Source: Ixodes scapularis (taxonomy: Eukaryota > Arthropoda > Arachnida > Ixodida > Ixodidae). Taken from it: DNA of 64,000 nt. Below the pieces are notes generated by a model. That model saw only the letters and a program-made list of their open reading frames with translations, was not told the DNA's origin and searched no databases. The DNA lies in contig NW_024609857.1 in the NCBI RefSeq assembly GCF_016920785.2, positions 133,107,094-133,171,093 on the forward strand, given 5' to 3'. Positions 32,760 to 44,779 of the stretch are shown one piece after another. Each line of letters begins with the position of its first letter. Position 1 is the first letter of the stretch. The position numbers were made by a program, and so were the translations under genes.

Positions 32760-35275
32760 AGTCTGATGCTGCTGGAATGTATTGGAAATGGATGCGTTAA
32801 AATAAAACGAAATATAAGAATCGCGGAAAATTTTTAACCTCAATATTTTCATTCGATGCTTGTGAATCTGAACAGCTCGCAGGTACTGCATGTGCTCCCA
32901 TTAGGTAATTAAAATAACACCTGTGCATTGACTTCTTTGTGCTATTCGAAAATAAAACAAGAAAACGACTTCGGTCACGAAAGGGTTCACTTCATTCTTA
33001 ACAAAATCAAAGTAGCTTGATTTCTTTTTTTTACTGATAATGTTGATATTTTTCATGATTGTAACACAAGTGGTGCAGCTTGCTGCAAGATGAACATGGT
33101 ACAGGGTAATACAAGCTATTACTGTAAAATGACATTATTGGCGCCCCTAGCGCATCAAGAAGTTGAAGGTTACGTTGGAATGAACGGCCGCTTCTCATTA
33201 TTGAATAAAGATTAAGCAAAACAAAAATGAACGCAATTGCTCCAATAATTAGCGGTACTTAAAATTCACTTACCCAAGGTCTTGTTTACCTATGCGAAAA
33301 CATCCGTATGCGGGTTGTCATTTCAAAAAGACATGCCCGCACGCACACACGCATACCGCTCTTTCTCGAGCATTGTTTGTAATCAAACTCTAACGACGAC
33401 TTAAATTTTCTTCCCCAGAAGTTGATGACGTTCAAGGCTCTACATAACTTCACTTGTTTCTGTAACATCGCGTTGTCCGGAAGAGCTTGGCTCACAATAG
33501 ACTAGAAGGTGTACCGCAACCTCAACCCAGTCGTCGTGACGTCAAGGATGACTGGCCACCATCAGTTCTTCCTGAACTATGCAACTGAATATACGAAGCA
33601 CAAGCAAATGAACAGACGCGATCAAGCCACGAAAGACAGGGTTGGCTCACTTGCTCTAGCAGTAGCATAGCCGCGGCATTCCCTTCGCTGACCAATGCTC
33701 GTTGAAATGAATCGCTCTCAAGTAGCCTCTGGCACCCAGGTGAATTATTCGTTAACCTTAAATGGACACCATCTGGAAGGTTGAATATCCCAAACCTATT
33801 AACGATGTTCCGAACTGAAGTAACCTACATAAAACGTGAAGGGAACCCGTAAAAAAAGTCACTCGTGCAGGTGTTTCTAGAAGGGCGGGAAGACAGACAT
33901 TAAATATTGTTTTAAAATTTCCTAGAAGTTTATTACGCACAGCATGTTTTGTACAGAAGTACAAACGTGCAAGCGATCTGTGAAATGTAAAAAAAAGGTA
34001 CTAATAAGCTTTTATACCGCTGAGAAGATTGCACAGAAAACAAGAACAGGGGCAATTCTTGGGTATATTGTCTATTCTCCCCACCAACTGGAAAAATAAT
34101 TTACACGAAAATCTACCTGCAGATGCCTCTCATTGGTGGTGGCAATCAATTCATCGAAGGATGTCTCATCGACAGATTGTTCTACAAACAGCTATGATTG
34201 GCAGTTTTTGTTCTTCCTGGTAACATGTCACCTTAGATTCTTGCGCAAATTTCCTGTAGGGTGGGACACGCGGGTTAACGTTGCTGTAAAAAGCCGTCGC
34301 AGAATGTCGCTGCGAAGCTGCGTGGACTGGACTGCCGGCCGGCGATCGACACACCCGCGAAAAAATGTCCCTTTAGCGTGCGATTCGCGTAATGAGTGCC
34401 TGTGATATGTTAGTGTCGTCTAAACGTGTCCATGAAACGTGTATTCACGAAATGTTGCCTATGAAACATGTTTCCACGAAACGCCGGGAGAGCAAAGAAG
34501 TCAGTATTCTCCGATAATTGTCACGGCCTTCGCCTTCAGGCAGGTGCCGTGCTCTACCTTTTCTCTACCTTGGAGACTGTAGTCACGTGATCCTACCCGG
34601 AGACACGACTGGACTAAAACAAGCATAGCGTCTACTCTGTTGTCAATACCGAGTAGCAGGAGAGCTCCATATTTCCAAAGGAACTCCGGAGCCCAAAAAT
34701 GGCCCCCAATACGGGAAGCTTGAAGACTAGCTTAAGTATAATCAATATATGAGAGATGTTATGTTCAGGATTCTCCTAAACACAGAACCCGAAAGATCCA
34801 ATCTTATCCCATCCAAGCACAAGCTGATCGGGGCGCGTGGCTAGCCTGGCGGTTTACTAAGCAGATTCCATTGATACACCTAGAGGTTCTTAAGGTAGAG
34901 GAGGGTGCTTATGATCGGTGTACAAGTACACTGGCTGGGTAACGGAGGGTGCGTCTTCCAGGAAAAAGGAGCACGTGCGCTCGATGCACCCAACTACAAC
35001 TCTTTTTTTTTTTTAGAGCGCAGTTGGGAAGTAAATATGTGAAGCCCTAACCGAAAAATCGCGGATGTGATATTCGCGCTAAGAGTGCCGCGCAGCGACA
35101 GAGATTGTTAGCGCGAAGATGACATCGGCGCTGTTTTTGTATACTATTTCAGAGAACAACGACGGGCACAATATTTTTCCCCATATGGCACTGTTTCAAA
35201 TGAACATATCACACGACAGTGCTAGCTAAGACAATAGCTTTTCAAATCTAAAGAAAAAAAAGTTAATAAAACGGT
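32760..35275. other. Gap: no gene recognised
   Basis: Several short frames on both strands (for example around 33,290-33,495 and 33,760-34,220) were read but not recognised. The block at 34,510-34,760 begins TGTCACGGCCTTCGCC and is GC-richer; it could be an LTR-like remnant but no partner was found. Confidence 0.3.
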
Positions 35276-35404
35276 TATCGTTGGCTTGCCCTAACAGTGC
35301 TCGCCCGATGCACGCACTACAATCCTGCCAACACTCGCCCATGATGCTTCTCTCGCTGCCCGTCGTCATGCCAAAGTTTCGTCAACGCGATTTAAGTGAA
35401 GATT

Positions 35405-35765
35405 ATGGGTGTCCCTGCGGCGAAACTGAAAATCAACACTTCTTTTCCAGACACTTGCCGGCCGTGTTTATGTCTTCGGCGACCAAGCTGAAAATTAGTA
35501 CTGCTGGCCAAACCTCTGCCGGCCGTGCTTGTTTCCACGGCGGCCAAGCTGAAAATCAGCACTTTTCGCCAAACACTTAACAACCGGATTTATGTCTCCG
35601 GCGGCCAAGCTGAAAATTAGTACTTCTGGCCAGGAGCTTGCCGGCAGTGTTTATGTCTCCGACGGCCAAGCTAAAAAAAGCTAGTTTGTGGCCGGACTCT
35701 TGACGGCCTTAATGTTTTTGTCTCCGGTGGCCACGAACTTACAAGTGGCGAAGCTGTCCAGACAC
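35405..35765. repeat. GC-rich minisatellite, about 65-base unit
   Basis: About five units contain GCCGGCCGTGTTTATGTCT, CGGCGGCCAAGCTGAAAAT and ACTTCTGGCCA with drift. It reads through as an open frame but the repeat structure explains that. Confidence 0.75.
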
Positions 35766-35769
35766 TGGC

Positions 35770-36495
35770 CAACCGTCGGCCGATGAAAGGTTACTTTTTG
35801 AAGCAGCTTGGGGACTGCGTGACCTCAAGATCCTGTCGAGAATTTCGGTATTTCGAATCAATGTTCAAACACGCTTATGTTGAGTTCAGATCATTTGCAA
35901 CCTTATTTTGTTAGCTGCGAGTTGACATCTCGTAGATACCCATACCTTCCGACGTGTGGAAATAATAGGGGCAAGGTACAGTTTCGGGGCTAAACAAATC
36001 ACTCCATGGTTTATTCGGTGATCCTATATGTTCGGTGCCATAAAAATAGAGTGAAAATACGAAAGAGTCTGGTACTGCCACAGGACGTGCACAGGAAAAA
36101 CAAATTCTTCGCGTGCATTGTGGAAGGTCTGTATTTATAAAACACGATATATTATTTTAGTGTTTTCTTGTAGCTTCAGGACGCCAGCGGCTCCTGGTTA
36201 GAGCTTCTTTGTTTACAGTGGTACTTTTATTTAATTGGATTACCATAGAGACCTAAGTTTAGGGAACTCTTGCCGAGAAGTGTTTTCTAATGAATGGGTA
36301 ACACAAATTGTTCGTGAAGCAGCATCAAACAGTTTATTATTGTTTAGATATTGATTCCAACGACTGTGCGAGTGAAGAAAATGTAACCTTCGGTTACCCT
36401 TGACATATGACGGCTTAGCGTTGCGCTAGAGGGCTTAAGCCTACGCAGTCAAAACGCTCATTGACAAGAGGAAATTGATTCTTTAGGGCTACTCT
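35770..36495. other. Gap: no gene recognised
   Basis: AT-rich flank of the LINE that starts near 36.5 kb. Confidence 0.35.
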
Positions 36496-36882
36496 ATTTA
36501 AATGTCTTCACTTAATGTCTGTGTTCCGAAAAAGCGCACGTGCCCCTCCCACTATCTCAGCTAGTTTTCTAGAGATTTAAAGATTTCCTCAAGGAAAAAG
36601 CTGCACTATCACCGTTTATATAAAAAGACAGGACTAGAGGTTTGGTATCAAAAATTCAGTATTTATCGATGTCTGATTAAACAACTGTATAAAGATGACA
36701 AGCGTATGCCCCTTAATGATCTTGAAGGTAGTTTGTCTAAAAATCCTAAAGAATTTTAGAGATACGCGAAACAACACCTTCGGGAAAAAAATTCGGACAT
36801 TTGCCTTCGTAATGGTGCTGGGTACAAATCGTTACCAGCTGAAGTAGCAAATCGTTTTGCGGATTTTTTTAGCTCCTGCTAC

Positions 36883-37686
36883 TTGCCTCAGCAATCAAGT
36901 TATGTTAACACCTTGGGTGTAGAACGTGGTGACTTTTTCACTTCTTTTGCTGTCGACATTGAAGATATAATCGAAGCAATAGATCAAATGAAACCGAAAT
37001 GTTCTACGGGTATTGATGGCATACCCACTTTTATCATCAAAGGTTGGTGTGCTGTATTTGCCCCGGTTCTGTCTCATATTTTTAACTTATCACTTCAACA
37101 AGGACTTTTTCCTGAGCTCTGGAAAGTCGCGGTTGTTGTCCCTGTATTAAAAGGAGGTGATTCTTGTTTAGCTAGTAATTATCGTCCGGTGTCATTATTA
37201 TGTGGATTTGCGAAGGTTTTTGAGAAAGTAGTTCATAAGCGTGTTTATTTTTACCTGAACACGGTGATATCTGATGAACAACATGGTTTCTTAAAAGGTA
37301 GGTCTGTAGAGTCCAATTTGTGTTCGTTTTTAAGTTACACCGCACCAATAGTTACTAGTAGAGGTCAAGTTGACGCCATCTACCTAGACATGTCTAAAGC
37401 ATTTGACTGCGTTAGGCACGATTTATTGTTGATCAAGCTGGCCTCACATGGCTTCAGCCGGCATTTGTGTAAATGGTTTCATAGCTATTTGTGTGATCGT
37501 CACAATTCTGTTCGTGTCAATGGCATCTTTTTTGTACAGTTGATTTCAACGTCTGGCGTGCCGCAGGGCTCAATTCTTGGCCCACTTTTGTTCCTGTTAT
37601 TTGTAAATGACATTGCTTATTGTGTCAGCAATGCTAACATCCTTCTGTTTGCTGATGATGTTAAGTTACTTCTAACTGTACTGTAA
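36883..37686 (+). pseudogene. LINE reverse transcriptase (CR1/Jockey type), main block
   Basis: 267 codons are open. Motifs in order: GIDGIPTFIIK, LWKVAVVVPVLKGGD with NYRPVSLL, EQHGFLKGRSVESNL, YLDMSKAFDCVRHDLL (motif A, first catalytic Asp), SGVPQGSILGPLLFLLFVND (motif B) and LLFADDVKLL (motif C with the Asp pair). These are the RT of a Jockey/CR1-like non-LTR retrotransposon, which copies its RNA at a nicked target. All three catalytic aspartates are present. The Met at 36,883 is not the real start; homologous sequence extends upstream with one TAA near 36,758. A frameshift at about 37,684 ends the frame. Confidence 0.85.
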
Positions 37687-38125
37687 AGTCACTATCTGAC
37701 TGGTCTCTTCTCCAAGCAGGTCTAAGTCGTGTTTCGAGATGGTGTTTAGAAAACAGCTTGTTCCTTAACCCCTTGAAATCCAAATCAATGGTATTATCTA
37801 GTAAGCGTGACGTTATTTGTTTTGAATATTACCTGGATGGCGTATTAGTTCCTTCTAGATCTGTCTCCTTTATCAGGGACCTTGGAGTGTATATTGACAG
37901 CTCACTTTCTTTCAACAATCATGTCTTCGCTACCGTAAATGCAGCGTTGAGGACGTTAGGAATGATTTCAAGAATTTGTTGTCAATTTTCAACTAACCGT
38001 TGCTTGCTACTCCTATTTAAGTCTCTAGTTCGATCGCGACTGGAATTTGCCTCAGTCATTTGGAATTCATTGACTCTATCGCAAGAGCTAGCTATTGAAA
38101 AGTGCAAAAACGAATGGTAAGAATT
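37684..38125 (+). pseudogene. LINE RT thumb/C-terminal part after frameshift
   Basis: Reads WCLENSLFLNPLKSKSMVLS then FIRDLGVYIDSSLSFNNHV, RICCQFSTNRCLLLLFKSLV and SRLEFASVIWNS. W...N.L.LN..K...M and DLGV..D..L.F..H are standard C-terminal RT blocks. A stop at 38,120 and later frames (AVRFI-type tail absent) show further decay. Confidence 0.75.
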
Positions 38126-38644
38126 TTAGACGACCGATACATTAGAAGGAGATGTTTTTTTTGACTACGAAACTTTGCTTCATACATTTTCGCTCCATAA
38201 ATTGGCCTTGAGAGGGCAGTACAGAGATTTTTTATTTCTTCACAAAGTTTTCATGGCAGGGTAAATTCGGCGGCTTTATTACAAACTATTGAGTTTCATG
38301 TTCCCGCTTGCCCGAGTCGAAACATTTCAACTTTTTATCGAACTTGCATGTCCGCTGTAAACCCATTGTCAAGGTTACAAATTACTTTTGATTCAAATTT
38401 AACCACGAGATCTTTTTATCCACCCAGGAGTTTATGTTAAATCTTCGTGACTGAATGGTTGTGAATTAATCAATAATCAATTTTTGCATTACGATAATGT
38501 TGCATGACTTTTATTAATACAACCTTCTTGTTTCCTGTATATTTAGGTTTTACTCCATGTATGTTTGGTGCCTCACACTGTAAACCTAGAGGTTGTTTGT
38601 GGGCACGAGAAAAATAAAACAATTTATTATTATTATAATTCCAA

Positions 38645-41600
38645 CATTCTCCTTAAGGCTGCTCAGTGTATCTAATGGCGCTTAAAGAACAACAATGCCA
38701 TATTTATTTTGACGTGCTTGAACACTAACGCAAGGCCTTTTCTGGGGAACAGAATAAATAAAACAGAATTCTACAGATTACGGCAAAATGTCGTTCCATA
38801 ATGAATTGACACTTTGATAGAATTCTTTATTTCTCACGGAAAAAGTCTAGGAGCTAGGACAAAAAAAAAAGACAAGCACCTGGTGACAACACTTAGCAGA
38901 AAAATAAACAAAGAGGAGAAAAACACATGGTCATCGAAAGGACTTGAAAACGTTCAGTAAATTGGACTTTTAAAGAACTCATTTATTTTTACATGTCCGA
39001 ATATTTTGCTTAATCCTCCTTTTGACAACTGGCGTCAGAGATATTATATTTCTTGGTACCACACAGAAGGTCGTAAGCGAAATCGCAGTAGATGGTACTT
39101 TGTCCAAGTAGGCTCTTCGGAACGACGACGCAGCAGGCATCCTCTGCATCGTTTTAAGATTTGTGTTAGACAATGTCCGTGAAGGTGATTAAGAGCTCTG
39201 TGTTCTATGTTTGCATTTTTTCTCATTTATAGTTTATCTTGCTCTATCTTCATGTGACCTTTATAGTCCCGTTCAATTCCTAAAAATTTCAAGTTGAAAC
39301 AAACAATCATTATACAGGAACTGTTAAAAATGAGCTTTTGGACGAGTGTCTACTCCCGGTTTTCATTTCGAGACAAACAAGCGCATGTCCAAGTAGAAAA
39401 GTGCTCTCGGCCAAAGTTTGGCTTTTTTGGGGGAGTTTATACCTTGAGAAGCCAGGGCAAATGGAACTACGTAGAGTCAAATCTAACATCCTTTGTTAAG
39501 ACTGTATATCTTAGCTGTAATCCGTGGAACAAGTGCCAGAGTTGGGCTTCACTGCTTTGTTATTTGTCTGTTATCTGGCACCTTTAGGTCAAAGTCGCCA
39601 AACAAGTGTTATAGTTAGGCTTACTGCCTCTTAGCTTGACTGTCACTTGGCATTTTTGATGCCAGATCGCCAAATAAGTGCATACATTAGGCTTCTCTGA
39701 GAGTTTGGCTGTCATCCCGCATATAGGGGTCTAAAATGCCTAAAGAATGCCAGAGTTAGGCTACGTGTCTTGAATTTCGGTGGAAATCTGTTGTCTTTGG
39801 TCCCATATCGCCAAGGAAATATCGGAGTTAGGTTTTATTTTCTGGTAGTCCGGTAAGCGTCTGGAACATCCCCACTGATTGCCAAATATGCACTTCCACT
39901 TAGACAAGCGACTGGGTTGAAACAAAGTGCAAAGAAAACAACGTGAGCGCAAAGCGCCTCCCTTCCCTTCCACACCCAAAACCTCTGTTACATCATGTTG
40001 GCCCATTGAGCCGTGGTGACCTAGATACGGCCCCCACAAAACATCGCTTTTGTCGAGATTGAAGTTTATCTTCGGCCCCGATGTTTCAAAAATAAAACAT
40101 ATTTCTGTCTTGCTGGGCCAGAAACAAGATAGATGGGGTAGCGAATTTGTTTAGTGTCCAGTCGATATTTCTGTGATGCCAAAGTAGGGTAATCAGGGCG
40201 GGCCCCGTTGGCACTGGTTTATTTGTGTTTGGATATAAAGTACCCAAGAGTTAGTGGTTGGGCGGGGGTGGTTGCGACTTGATTAAATTCAAATTGAGAT
40301 TAATTCTTTCCACCACTTTATATTTTATTTGGGTGTCTCTAATTGCTCTACCCTAAAGGTTGACAGAAGTTCTTTCGCGGCTGGACAAGTCAACACCGAA
40401 GTTGCAAACGCAGAATGAGCCGACCTTATTAGCTCACGCGTGGATACAGAAGCCAATGTCCAGTCGGAGAGTTACACATTCTGTAACCGTCTCGAAGCGA
40501 GATTGCTTCAACGTTACAGCAATTGCTGCCATCGAGCGTTTGCTGCGTGAGCCCGACGCGTCGCAGAAGCAAGCGTAGCTGAGTATGTGCCTTGCACTGT
40601 AATTGATGAGTGTTAAAGCCTGGCGTATAAAAAATTCAGAAAAACAGCATGCGGTTGTGGCTCTGTGGTGCCGCGGTCACTTCACCCACAGCAGACCCTA
40701 GATTAAGTAAGCCCTTAAAGTGGCAATTTTTTTTTTTTTACTTCGTTATGTTTTTTTTTTGTTTTTTTTTTATCGGAGCGTGGGGGGGGGGGGGGGGGGG
40801 GAGCCTTTGGCGATATCAACTAGGGTGACGACATTTTACAATCGCGCTTCGAACGACCTTTTTTTTGTCATGGAGTGCGTTAAATATCTCACTCGTGGAA
40901 AACCAGAGAAAAGTCCAACTTCGGCAAGCCTTTGGTCGTTCTTTGTCATTTTAAAAAATATCTCGAACTCTAGTTGCTGACTAGTGAGAAGCCAAACTTT
41001 GGCATGTTCCAAATCCTTACTTAATTAGGATTTACTTTGGCAGGTATGGTTCAAGTACGAAACTTACTTTAGCACTGCTGTGCAGTACAAGAGAAAAGCC
41101 AAATTTTGGCATGGCTTAAGATCGCCCAATTAAGGCTGTTAGGCAAAGTACTTTAGAACCGACAAGCGACATGTTGCAACACCTAACTAGGCTTAGGTTA
41201 GGCCCTGGCGTTTCTCTCAATTTTGCCAAGTAAGGCTTTTCTCTGACGTGCTACCTGGGTGGATACAATTTCTTTACAGAAAAAATCTCGTACAGCAATG
41301 AAGACTAAACCTAAACTGCTATGGTTAAAAATATAAAACTTCTTTACGAATCTCGTAAAGAAAATGGGTTCTAATAAATTTTACGGAAGCGTTGACTAGA
41401 CGTTCAATAATGGAAACGAAACAATCATGTGGCATATCCTTAAAATATGAACACTTGATTTAAAATGGTTACGTACGTTTCTCGCACAAATGAGAGAAAT
41501 TAAGAATATATTTAGTGCGGGCCTCTAAATGGTGGAAATAAAAATATAATTATGTTTCATTTCCTTTGTGGTATTGAACTATTTAACATAATATACCCTT

Positions 41601-41890
41601 CCAGCTGGTCTGCCCGCTTGATCTTATTAGTTGTGGAACTCGTCATATAGAGCTAGAACTTTAATTTATTTTCGAATATCCCCAATCCAAATTTATATGT
41701 TAAAAAGGTAGTCATACCCTTGACGTAGACGTTCCGGAAGACGGTGCACTTTCCAACATCCATATAAGCCACGTATAGAGTCAGTGATTCTTCTTCTGAA
41801 ATGTAGAAAGTGCGGAGGACACTATGTACTCGACGATATGAAGAAAAATAGTAATATTGATGACGAGTGGCGCATGGGTCTGTTCATCAC
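38645..41890. other. Gap: no gene; degenerate GCCAAA/TTTGGC-rich region
   Basis: From about 39,400 to 39,880 and again 40,905 to 41,240 the words GCCAAA, TTTGGC, AGTTAGGCTT and AAGCCAAA recur at irregular intervals on both strands. G run at 40,782-40,801. A 72-codon frame at 40,360-40,578 was not recognised. Confidence 0.3.
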
Positions 41891-42107
41891 GCAGTTGTCT
41901 GGACTCTTAAAAGTTGATGATCAACGCTGACGTTAACTTTCTTCTGCACTTTATTGCTTTTATCGATACTTTGGTAGTCTAGGTACATGTCCAAAACCGT
42001 GTTTTAAAAATGTTGTTGTTAGTGATTATGACACAATATTATTATGCGAAATATGTGTGAGCTGCCCTTTTGCACCATTTGACTACTTTCGGAACGAAGA
42101 CACTTTT

Positions 42108-42704
42108 AGAGCGCAGCTCTTAGGCGCCCGTTTCCGGCTTGAGTGGCGTCGCCGTCGCCGTCGCCGTTGGCGTCGCCGTCGGCGTAACCAAGGTCACCCC
42201 AAGGTCACGTGACCCCTCCCAAGGTCACCCCAAGGTCACGTGACCCCCAGGTCACCCCAAGGTCCACGTGACCCCCAGGTCACGTGACCTCCCAAAGTCA
42301 CCCCAAGGTCACGTGACCCCCAGGTCAACCCAAGGTCACGTGACCCTCCAAGGTCACGTGACCCCTGAGGTCACGTGGCCCCTTCCAAGGTCACCTCAAG
42401 GTCACGTGACCCCCCAAGGTGACCCCCAAGTCACGTGACCCCCCAAGGTCACGTGACCCCGATGTCACGTGGCTCCCCTCCCCGAGGTCACGTGACCCCC
42501 CTCCGAGGTCACGTGACCCCCCCTCCGAGGTCACGTGACCCCCTCCCCCCGAGGTCAGGTGACCCCCCGGAGCATATTAAAGAATGAGGGGAGGAGGAGA
42601 AGGAGGAGGAGGAGGAAAGATCTACCCTCACCTCAATACCCTTCCCTCCTCCTCCTCAAGAGCTGCGCTCCAATTCGGCGTTACAGGGAGTTGTAAACGG
42701 CTTT
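42108..42704 (-). mobile_element. Repeat-cargo element D
   Basis: On the minus strand it starts AAAGCCGTTTACAACTCCC at 42,704 and ends CTAAGAGCTGCGCTCT at 42,108. The 7-base repeat CACTTTT lies outside both ends (42,101-42,107 and 42,705-42,711). It is 597 bases long and the interior is almost wholly a CACGTGACC array. Confidence 0.75.
42190..42570. repeat. GGTCACGTGACCCC array
   Basis: More than a dozen units with core GTCACGTGACC separated by CCCAAGGTCACCCCAA-type spacers. Same unit as 14,148-14,355. Confidence 0.85.
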
Positions 42705-43549
42705 CACTTTTTTCGTGAGGACAGATATGATAAAAGCATGTCCATGAACTTGGAAGAGGGTGCAATTATTGCTCTTAGCGAAGAGACGCTGCTTGCTGTC
42801 GACTGACCTGATTTTGAATTTTTGACTGATTCTCTCTAGGTAGAAACACCTTGTAATAACTTCAGCTTGCTCACTGGCATGCTTAGTGTTCTATCAAACC
42901 TTGGTTTCACCAACTCTTTGAACAAAAATGCCTTGTTGTGGTAAATTCGATCTTGGCATCTACGGCAATATTATAGTCTTGGAGATTTTAATGTACCCAA
43001 TCTAAAATGGGATCTACAATAATCTTTATTAAGTTCTGGTTTAATCACATGAAAGGCGAATGTTTCACTCAATTCTGTTAGCCTTTATGGATTGAAGAAA
43101 TATATAAGTTTGAAAATCCAGCGTGATATGTGTTTAATCTCGCGTTATCAATCTTTAACGTTCACAGTCTCATTCACACTTCCAACCCAGTTGTTCCAAC
43201 CGATGGTTGGCACATTCCTTCTTTCATTTTCTTGTGTTTTTTGTAATATTGCAAACTTAAGAAGCTACAACTCATTCGATTTTAACGAGGGTGACTCAGC
43301 CTCTTCACATTTTTAGTAAACTCAATGGCGCAAAAATATGTGAAACAACAAACGTAAATTGGGACTCCTTTTTATATTTAGTTTACTAAAATAGACTGGA
43401 ATAGACTAAAATAGAAATAAGTAGACCGTTAAATCTGACAAGGTATTTAAAGTCACATACCCTATTTATCAAGAGAGTTTCCGCTCTAAATGTTTGCGGG
43501 TAAATTGATGTCAAGACACATATGCAACTCACGACATGTGATACCGCTG

Positions 43550-43765
43550 CACTTCTCCTCTCCCGTCCCTCCTCCATTCCCCTTCCCTTTTCGTTTCGCT
43601 ATCCTTCTTTCCTTCCTTCTTCCTAAAATCTCTTTTTCTTTTTTTCTCCCTCCCTACCCCATCGCTTTCTCCTCCCTCTTCACCTACTTTCCTTTCCTCT
43701 ATCTCCATCCCTCCCCTATCCCTCCAAATTATCTTCCTCCCTCTCCCTCCCTCTTTTCGTACCCT
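43550..43765 (+). repeat. Polypyrimidine (CT) tract
   Basis: About 200 bases of C/T-rich sequence, almost free of purines. Open frames across it have no meaning as protein. Confidence 0.75.
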
Positions 43766-43799
43766 GTTACTGTGCGACCAAAAAAAGCAAGCTTCATCC

Positions 43800-44175
43800 C
43801 ATAATCCCCATCAAGGGCCATTTGCACGTCCATTGCATTTGACGGAATGCCTAATCTATTCGATAAAAAAAAAAGATTTATAAAGTATCAGAAACGACTG
43901 TTTTATTATTTTACGATTAAATGTTCAAGATCGGTTTTTAACTACTGCACTTCCTGAAATTATAAAACTTTGGAGCTTGAGTATCGATTATGTTCCATCT
44001 TAGTTCTCAATAACTCGAGAAATGTTGTGGTACTGAAAATTCAATTTTCGTTGATGTGGGCTGGAGCTTTCTTTAACAGAGTTTATGAGTTGCAGCTTTG
44101 AAGATAATATCTATGAGGCAAAAACCCATTGAACTGTTTCTTGAAAAGTGCGGGATCTTTGCAATATTTATCCTA
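43800..44175. other. Gap: no gene recognised
   Basis: AT-rich; ends at a good pyrimidine-rich splice acceptor used for the putative exon at 44,179. Confidence 0.3.
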
Positions 44176-44178
44176 CAG

Positions 44179-44771
44179 TTTTCGCGGCTTCGTCGATCTA
44201 TTACTAAGCTGAAAGCCGAAAAAGCGCCCGTAGTGTCGCAGACAACGGTAAGTGTTAAATGTGTCTTGGGTAACTTAAAAATTAACTTAATTTTGTATTC
44301 AAGGTGCAGCTAAGTTTGAATGTGATGCAATTCGTTTCACAATACTCAGTAGATATTAAAATAACGTGCACAAAATATTTGCGTACACACAGAAACAGCG
44401 TCATCACCATGCGGCAATGTGAAGCGATTTTTGGACTCTAAGCAAGACTAGTGGCTACGTTGTTATTTTTGTTGCATATGCAAATACTATACGGACGATA
44501 TTCTAAAATTTGCTATTAAGTTCGACTGCAGCCAATGCTGCAAGCCGTTAGAGCCAATCAAGCACCTCCAAAAGATGTGTCGTTTTTTCCGCTTCCCTCT
44601 TTGCTCGTTTGTTATACCCGGCTGAACCAATGCGCACAGGGAATGCGGCGTCATGGTGCTCTGTTTTTTGTCCGTCATTGGTTCAGCCGGTTAGAGCAAA
44701 CACAAAACGACGGGCGCAGTTATGACACACTTTTGGAGCTGGTTGACTTGATCCGTCGGATTCAGGCGTAG
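44179..44771 (+). CDS. Putative two-exon 3' end of an unidentified gene
   Basis: A 69-base exon (44,179-44,247) follows the acceptor TTTATCCTACAG and ends at donor GTAAGT; it reads FSRLRRSITKLKAEKAPVVS. A second exon (44,532-44,771) follows GACTGCAG and reads, in the matching phase, PMLQAVRANQAPPKDVSFFP onward to ELVDLIRRIQA and a TAG stop. The two splice sites and the kept frame suggest a real spliced product of 103 codons, but no upstream exon or family was recognised. The 15-base inverted pair CCGGCTGAACCAATG / CATTGGTTCAGCCGG inside exon 2 could mean a MITE instead. Low certainty. Confidence 0.25.
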
Positions 44772-44779
44772 GGTGCAGT

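Larger units (their letters stand above)
36500..38640 (+). mobile_element. CR1/Jockey-type LINE, 5' truncated
   Basis: The element starts within the linker before the RT, so ORF1 and the endonuclease are missing (5' truncation, common for LINEs). RT is at 36,883-37,686 and continues after one frameshift to about 38,120. The 3' end has AATAAAACAATTTATTATTATT, a polyadenylation-like signal followed by a TTA simple repeat. Relative youth is suggested by the long open RT frame. Confidence 0.8.
41940..43520 (+). pseudogene. Degenerate CR1/Jockey-like LINE endonuclease, split by element D
   Basis: Left of element D the plus strand reads SDYDTILLCEIC (normally YDII.LTET) and PFDYFRNEDTF; right of it FREDRYDKSMSMN, GAIIALSEETLLAV, FSLLTGML, YSLGDFNVPNLKWD (catalytic GDFN block) and VSFTLPTQLFQPM. 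Removing element D and one CACTTTT copy restores continuous homology, showing that D inserted into this LINE. Several stops make it inactive. Its RT is absent; sequence beyond about 43,520 turns into a pyrimidine tract. Confidence 0.6.

Noticed and set aside
34117..34181. Possible 65-base minus-strand exon (DETSFDELIATTNERHLQ)
   Set aside because: It has plausible AG and GT borders, but the frame is stopped just upstream, no neighbouring exon was found and no family was recognised.
43490..43804. 104-codon Pro/Ser/Phe-rich frame
   Set aside because: It is the translation of a polypyrimidine tract.
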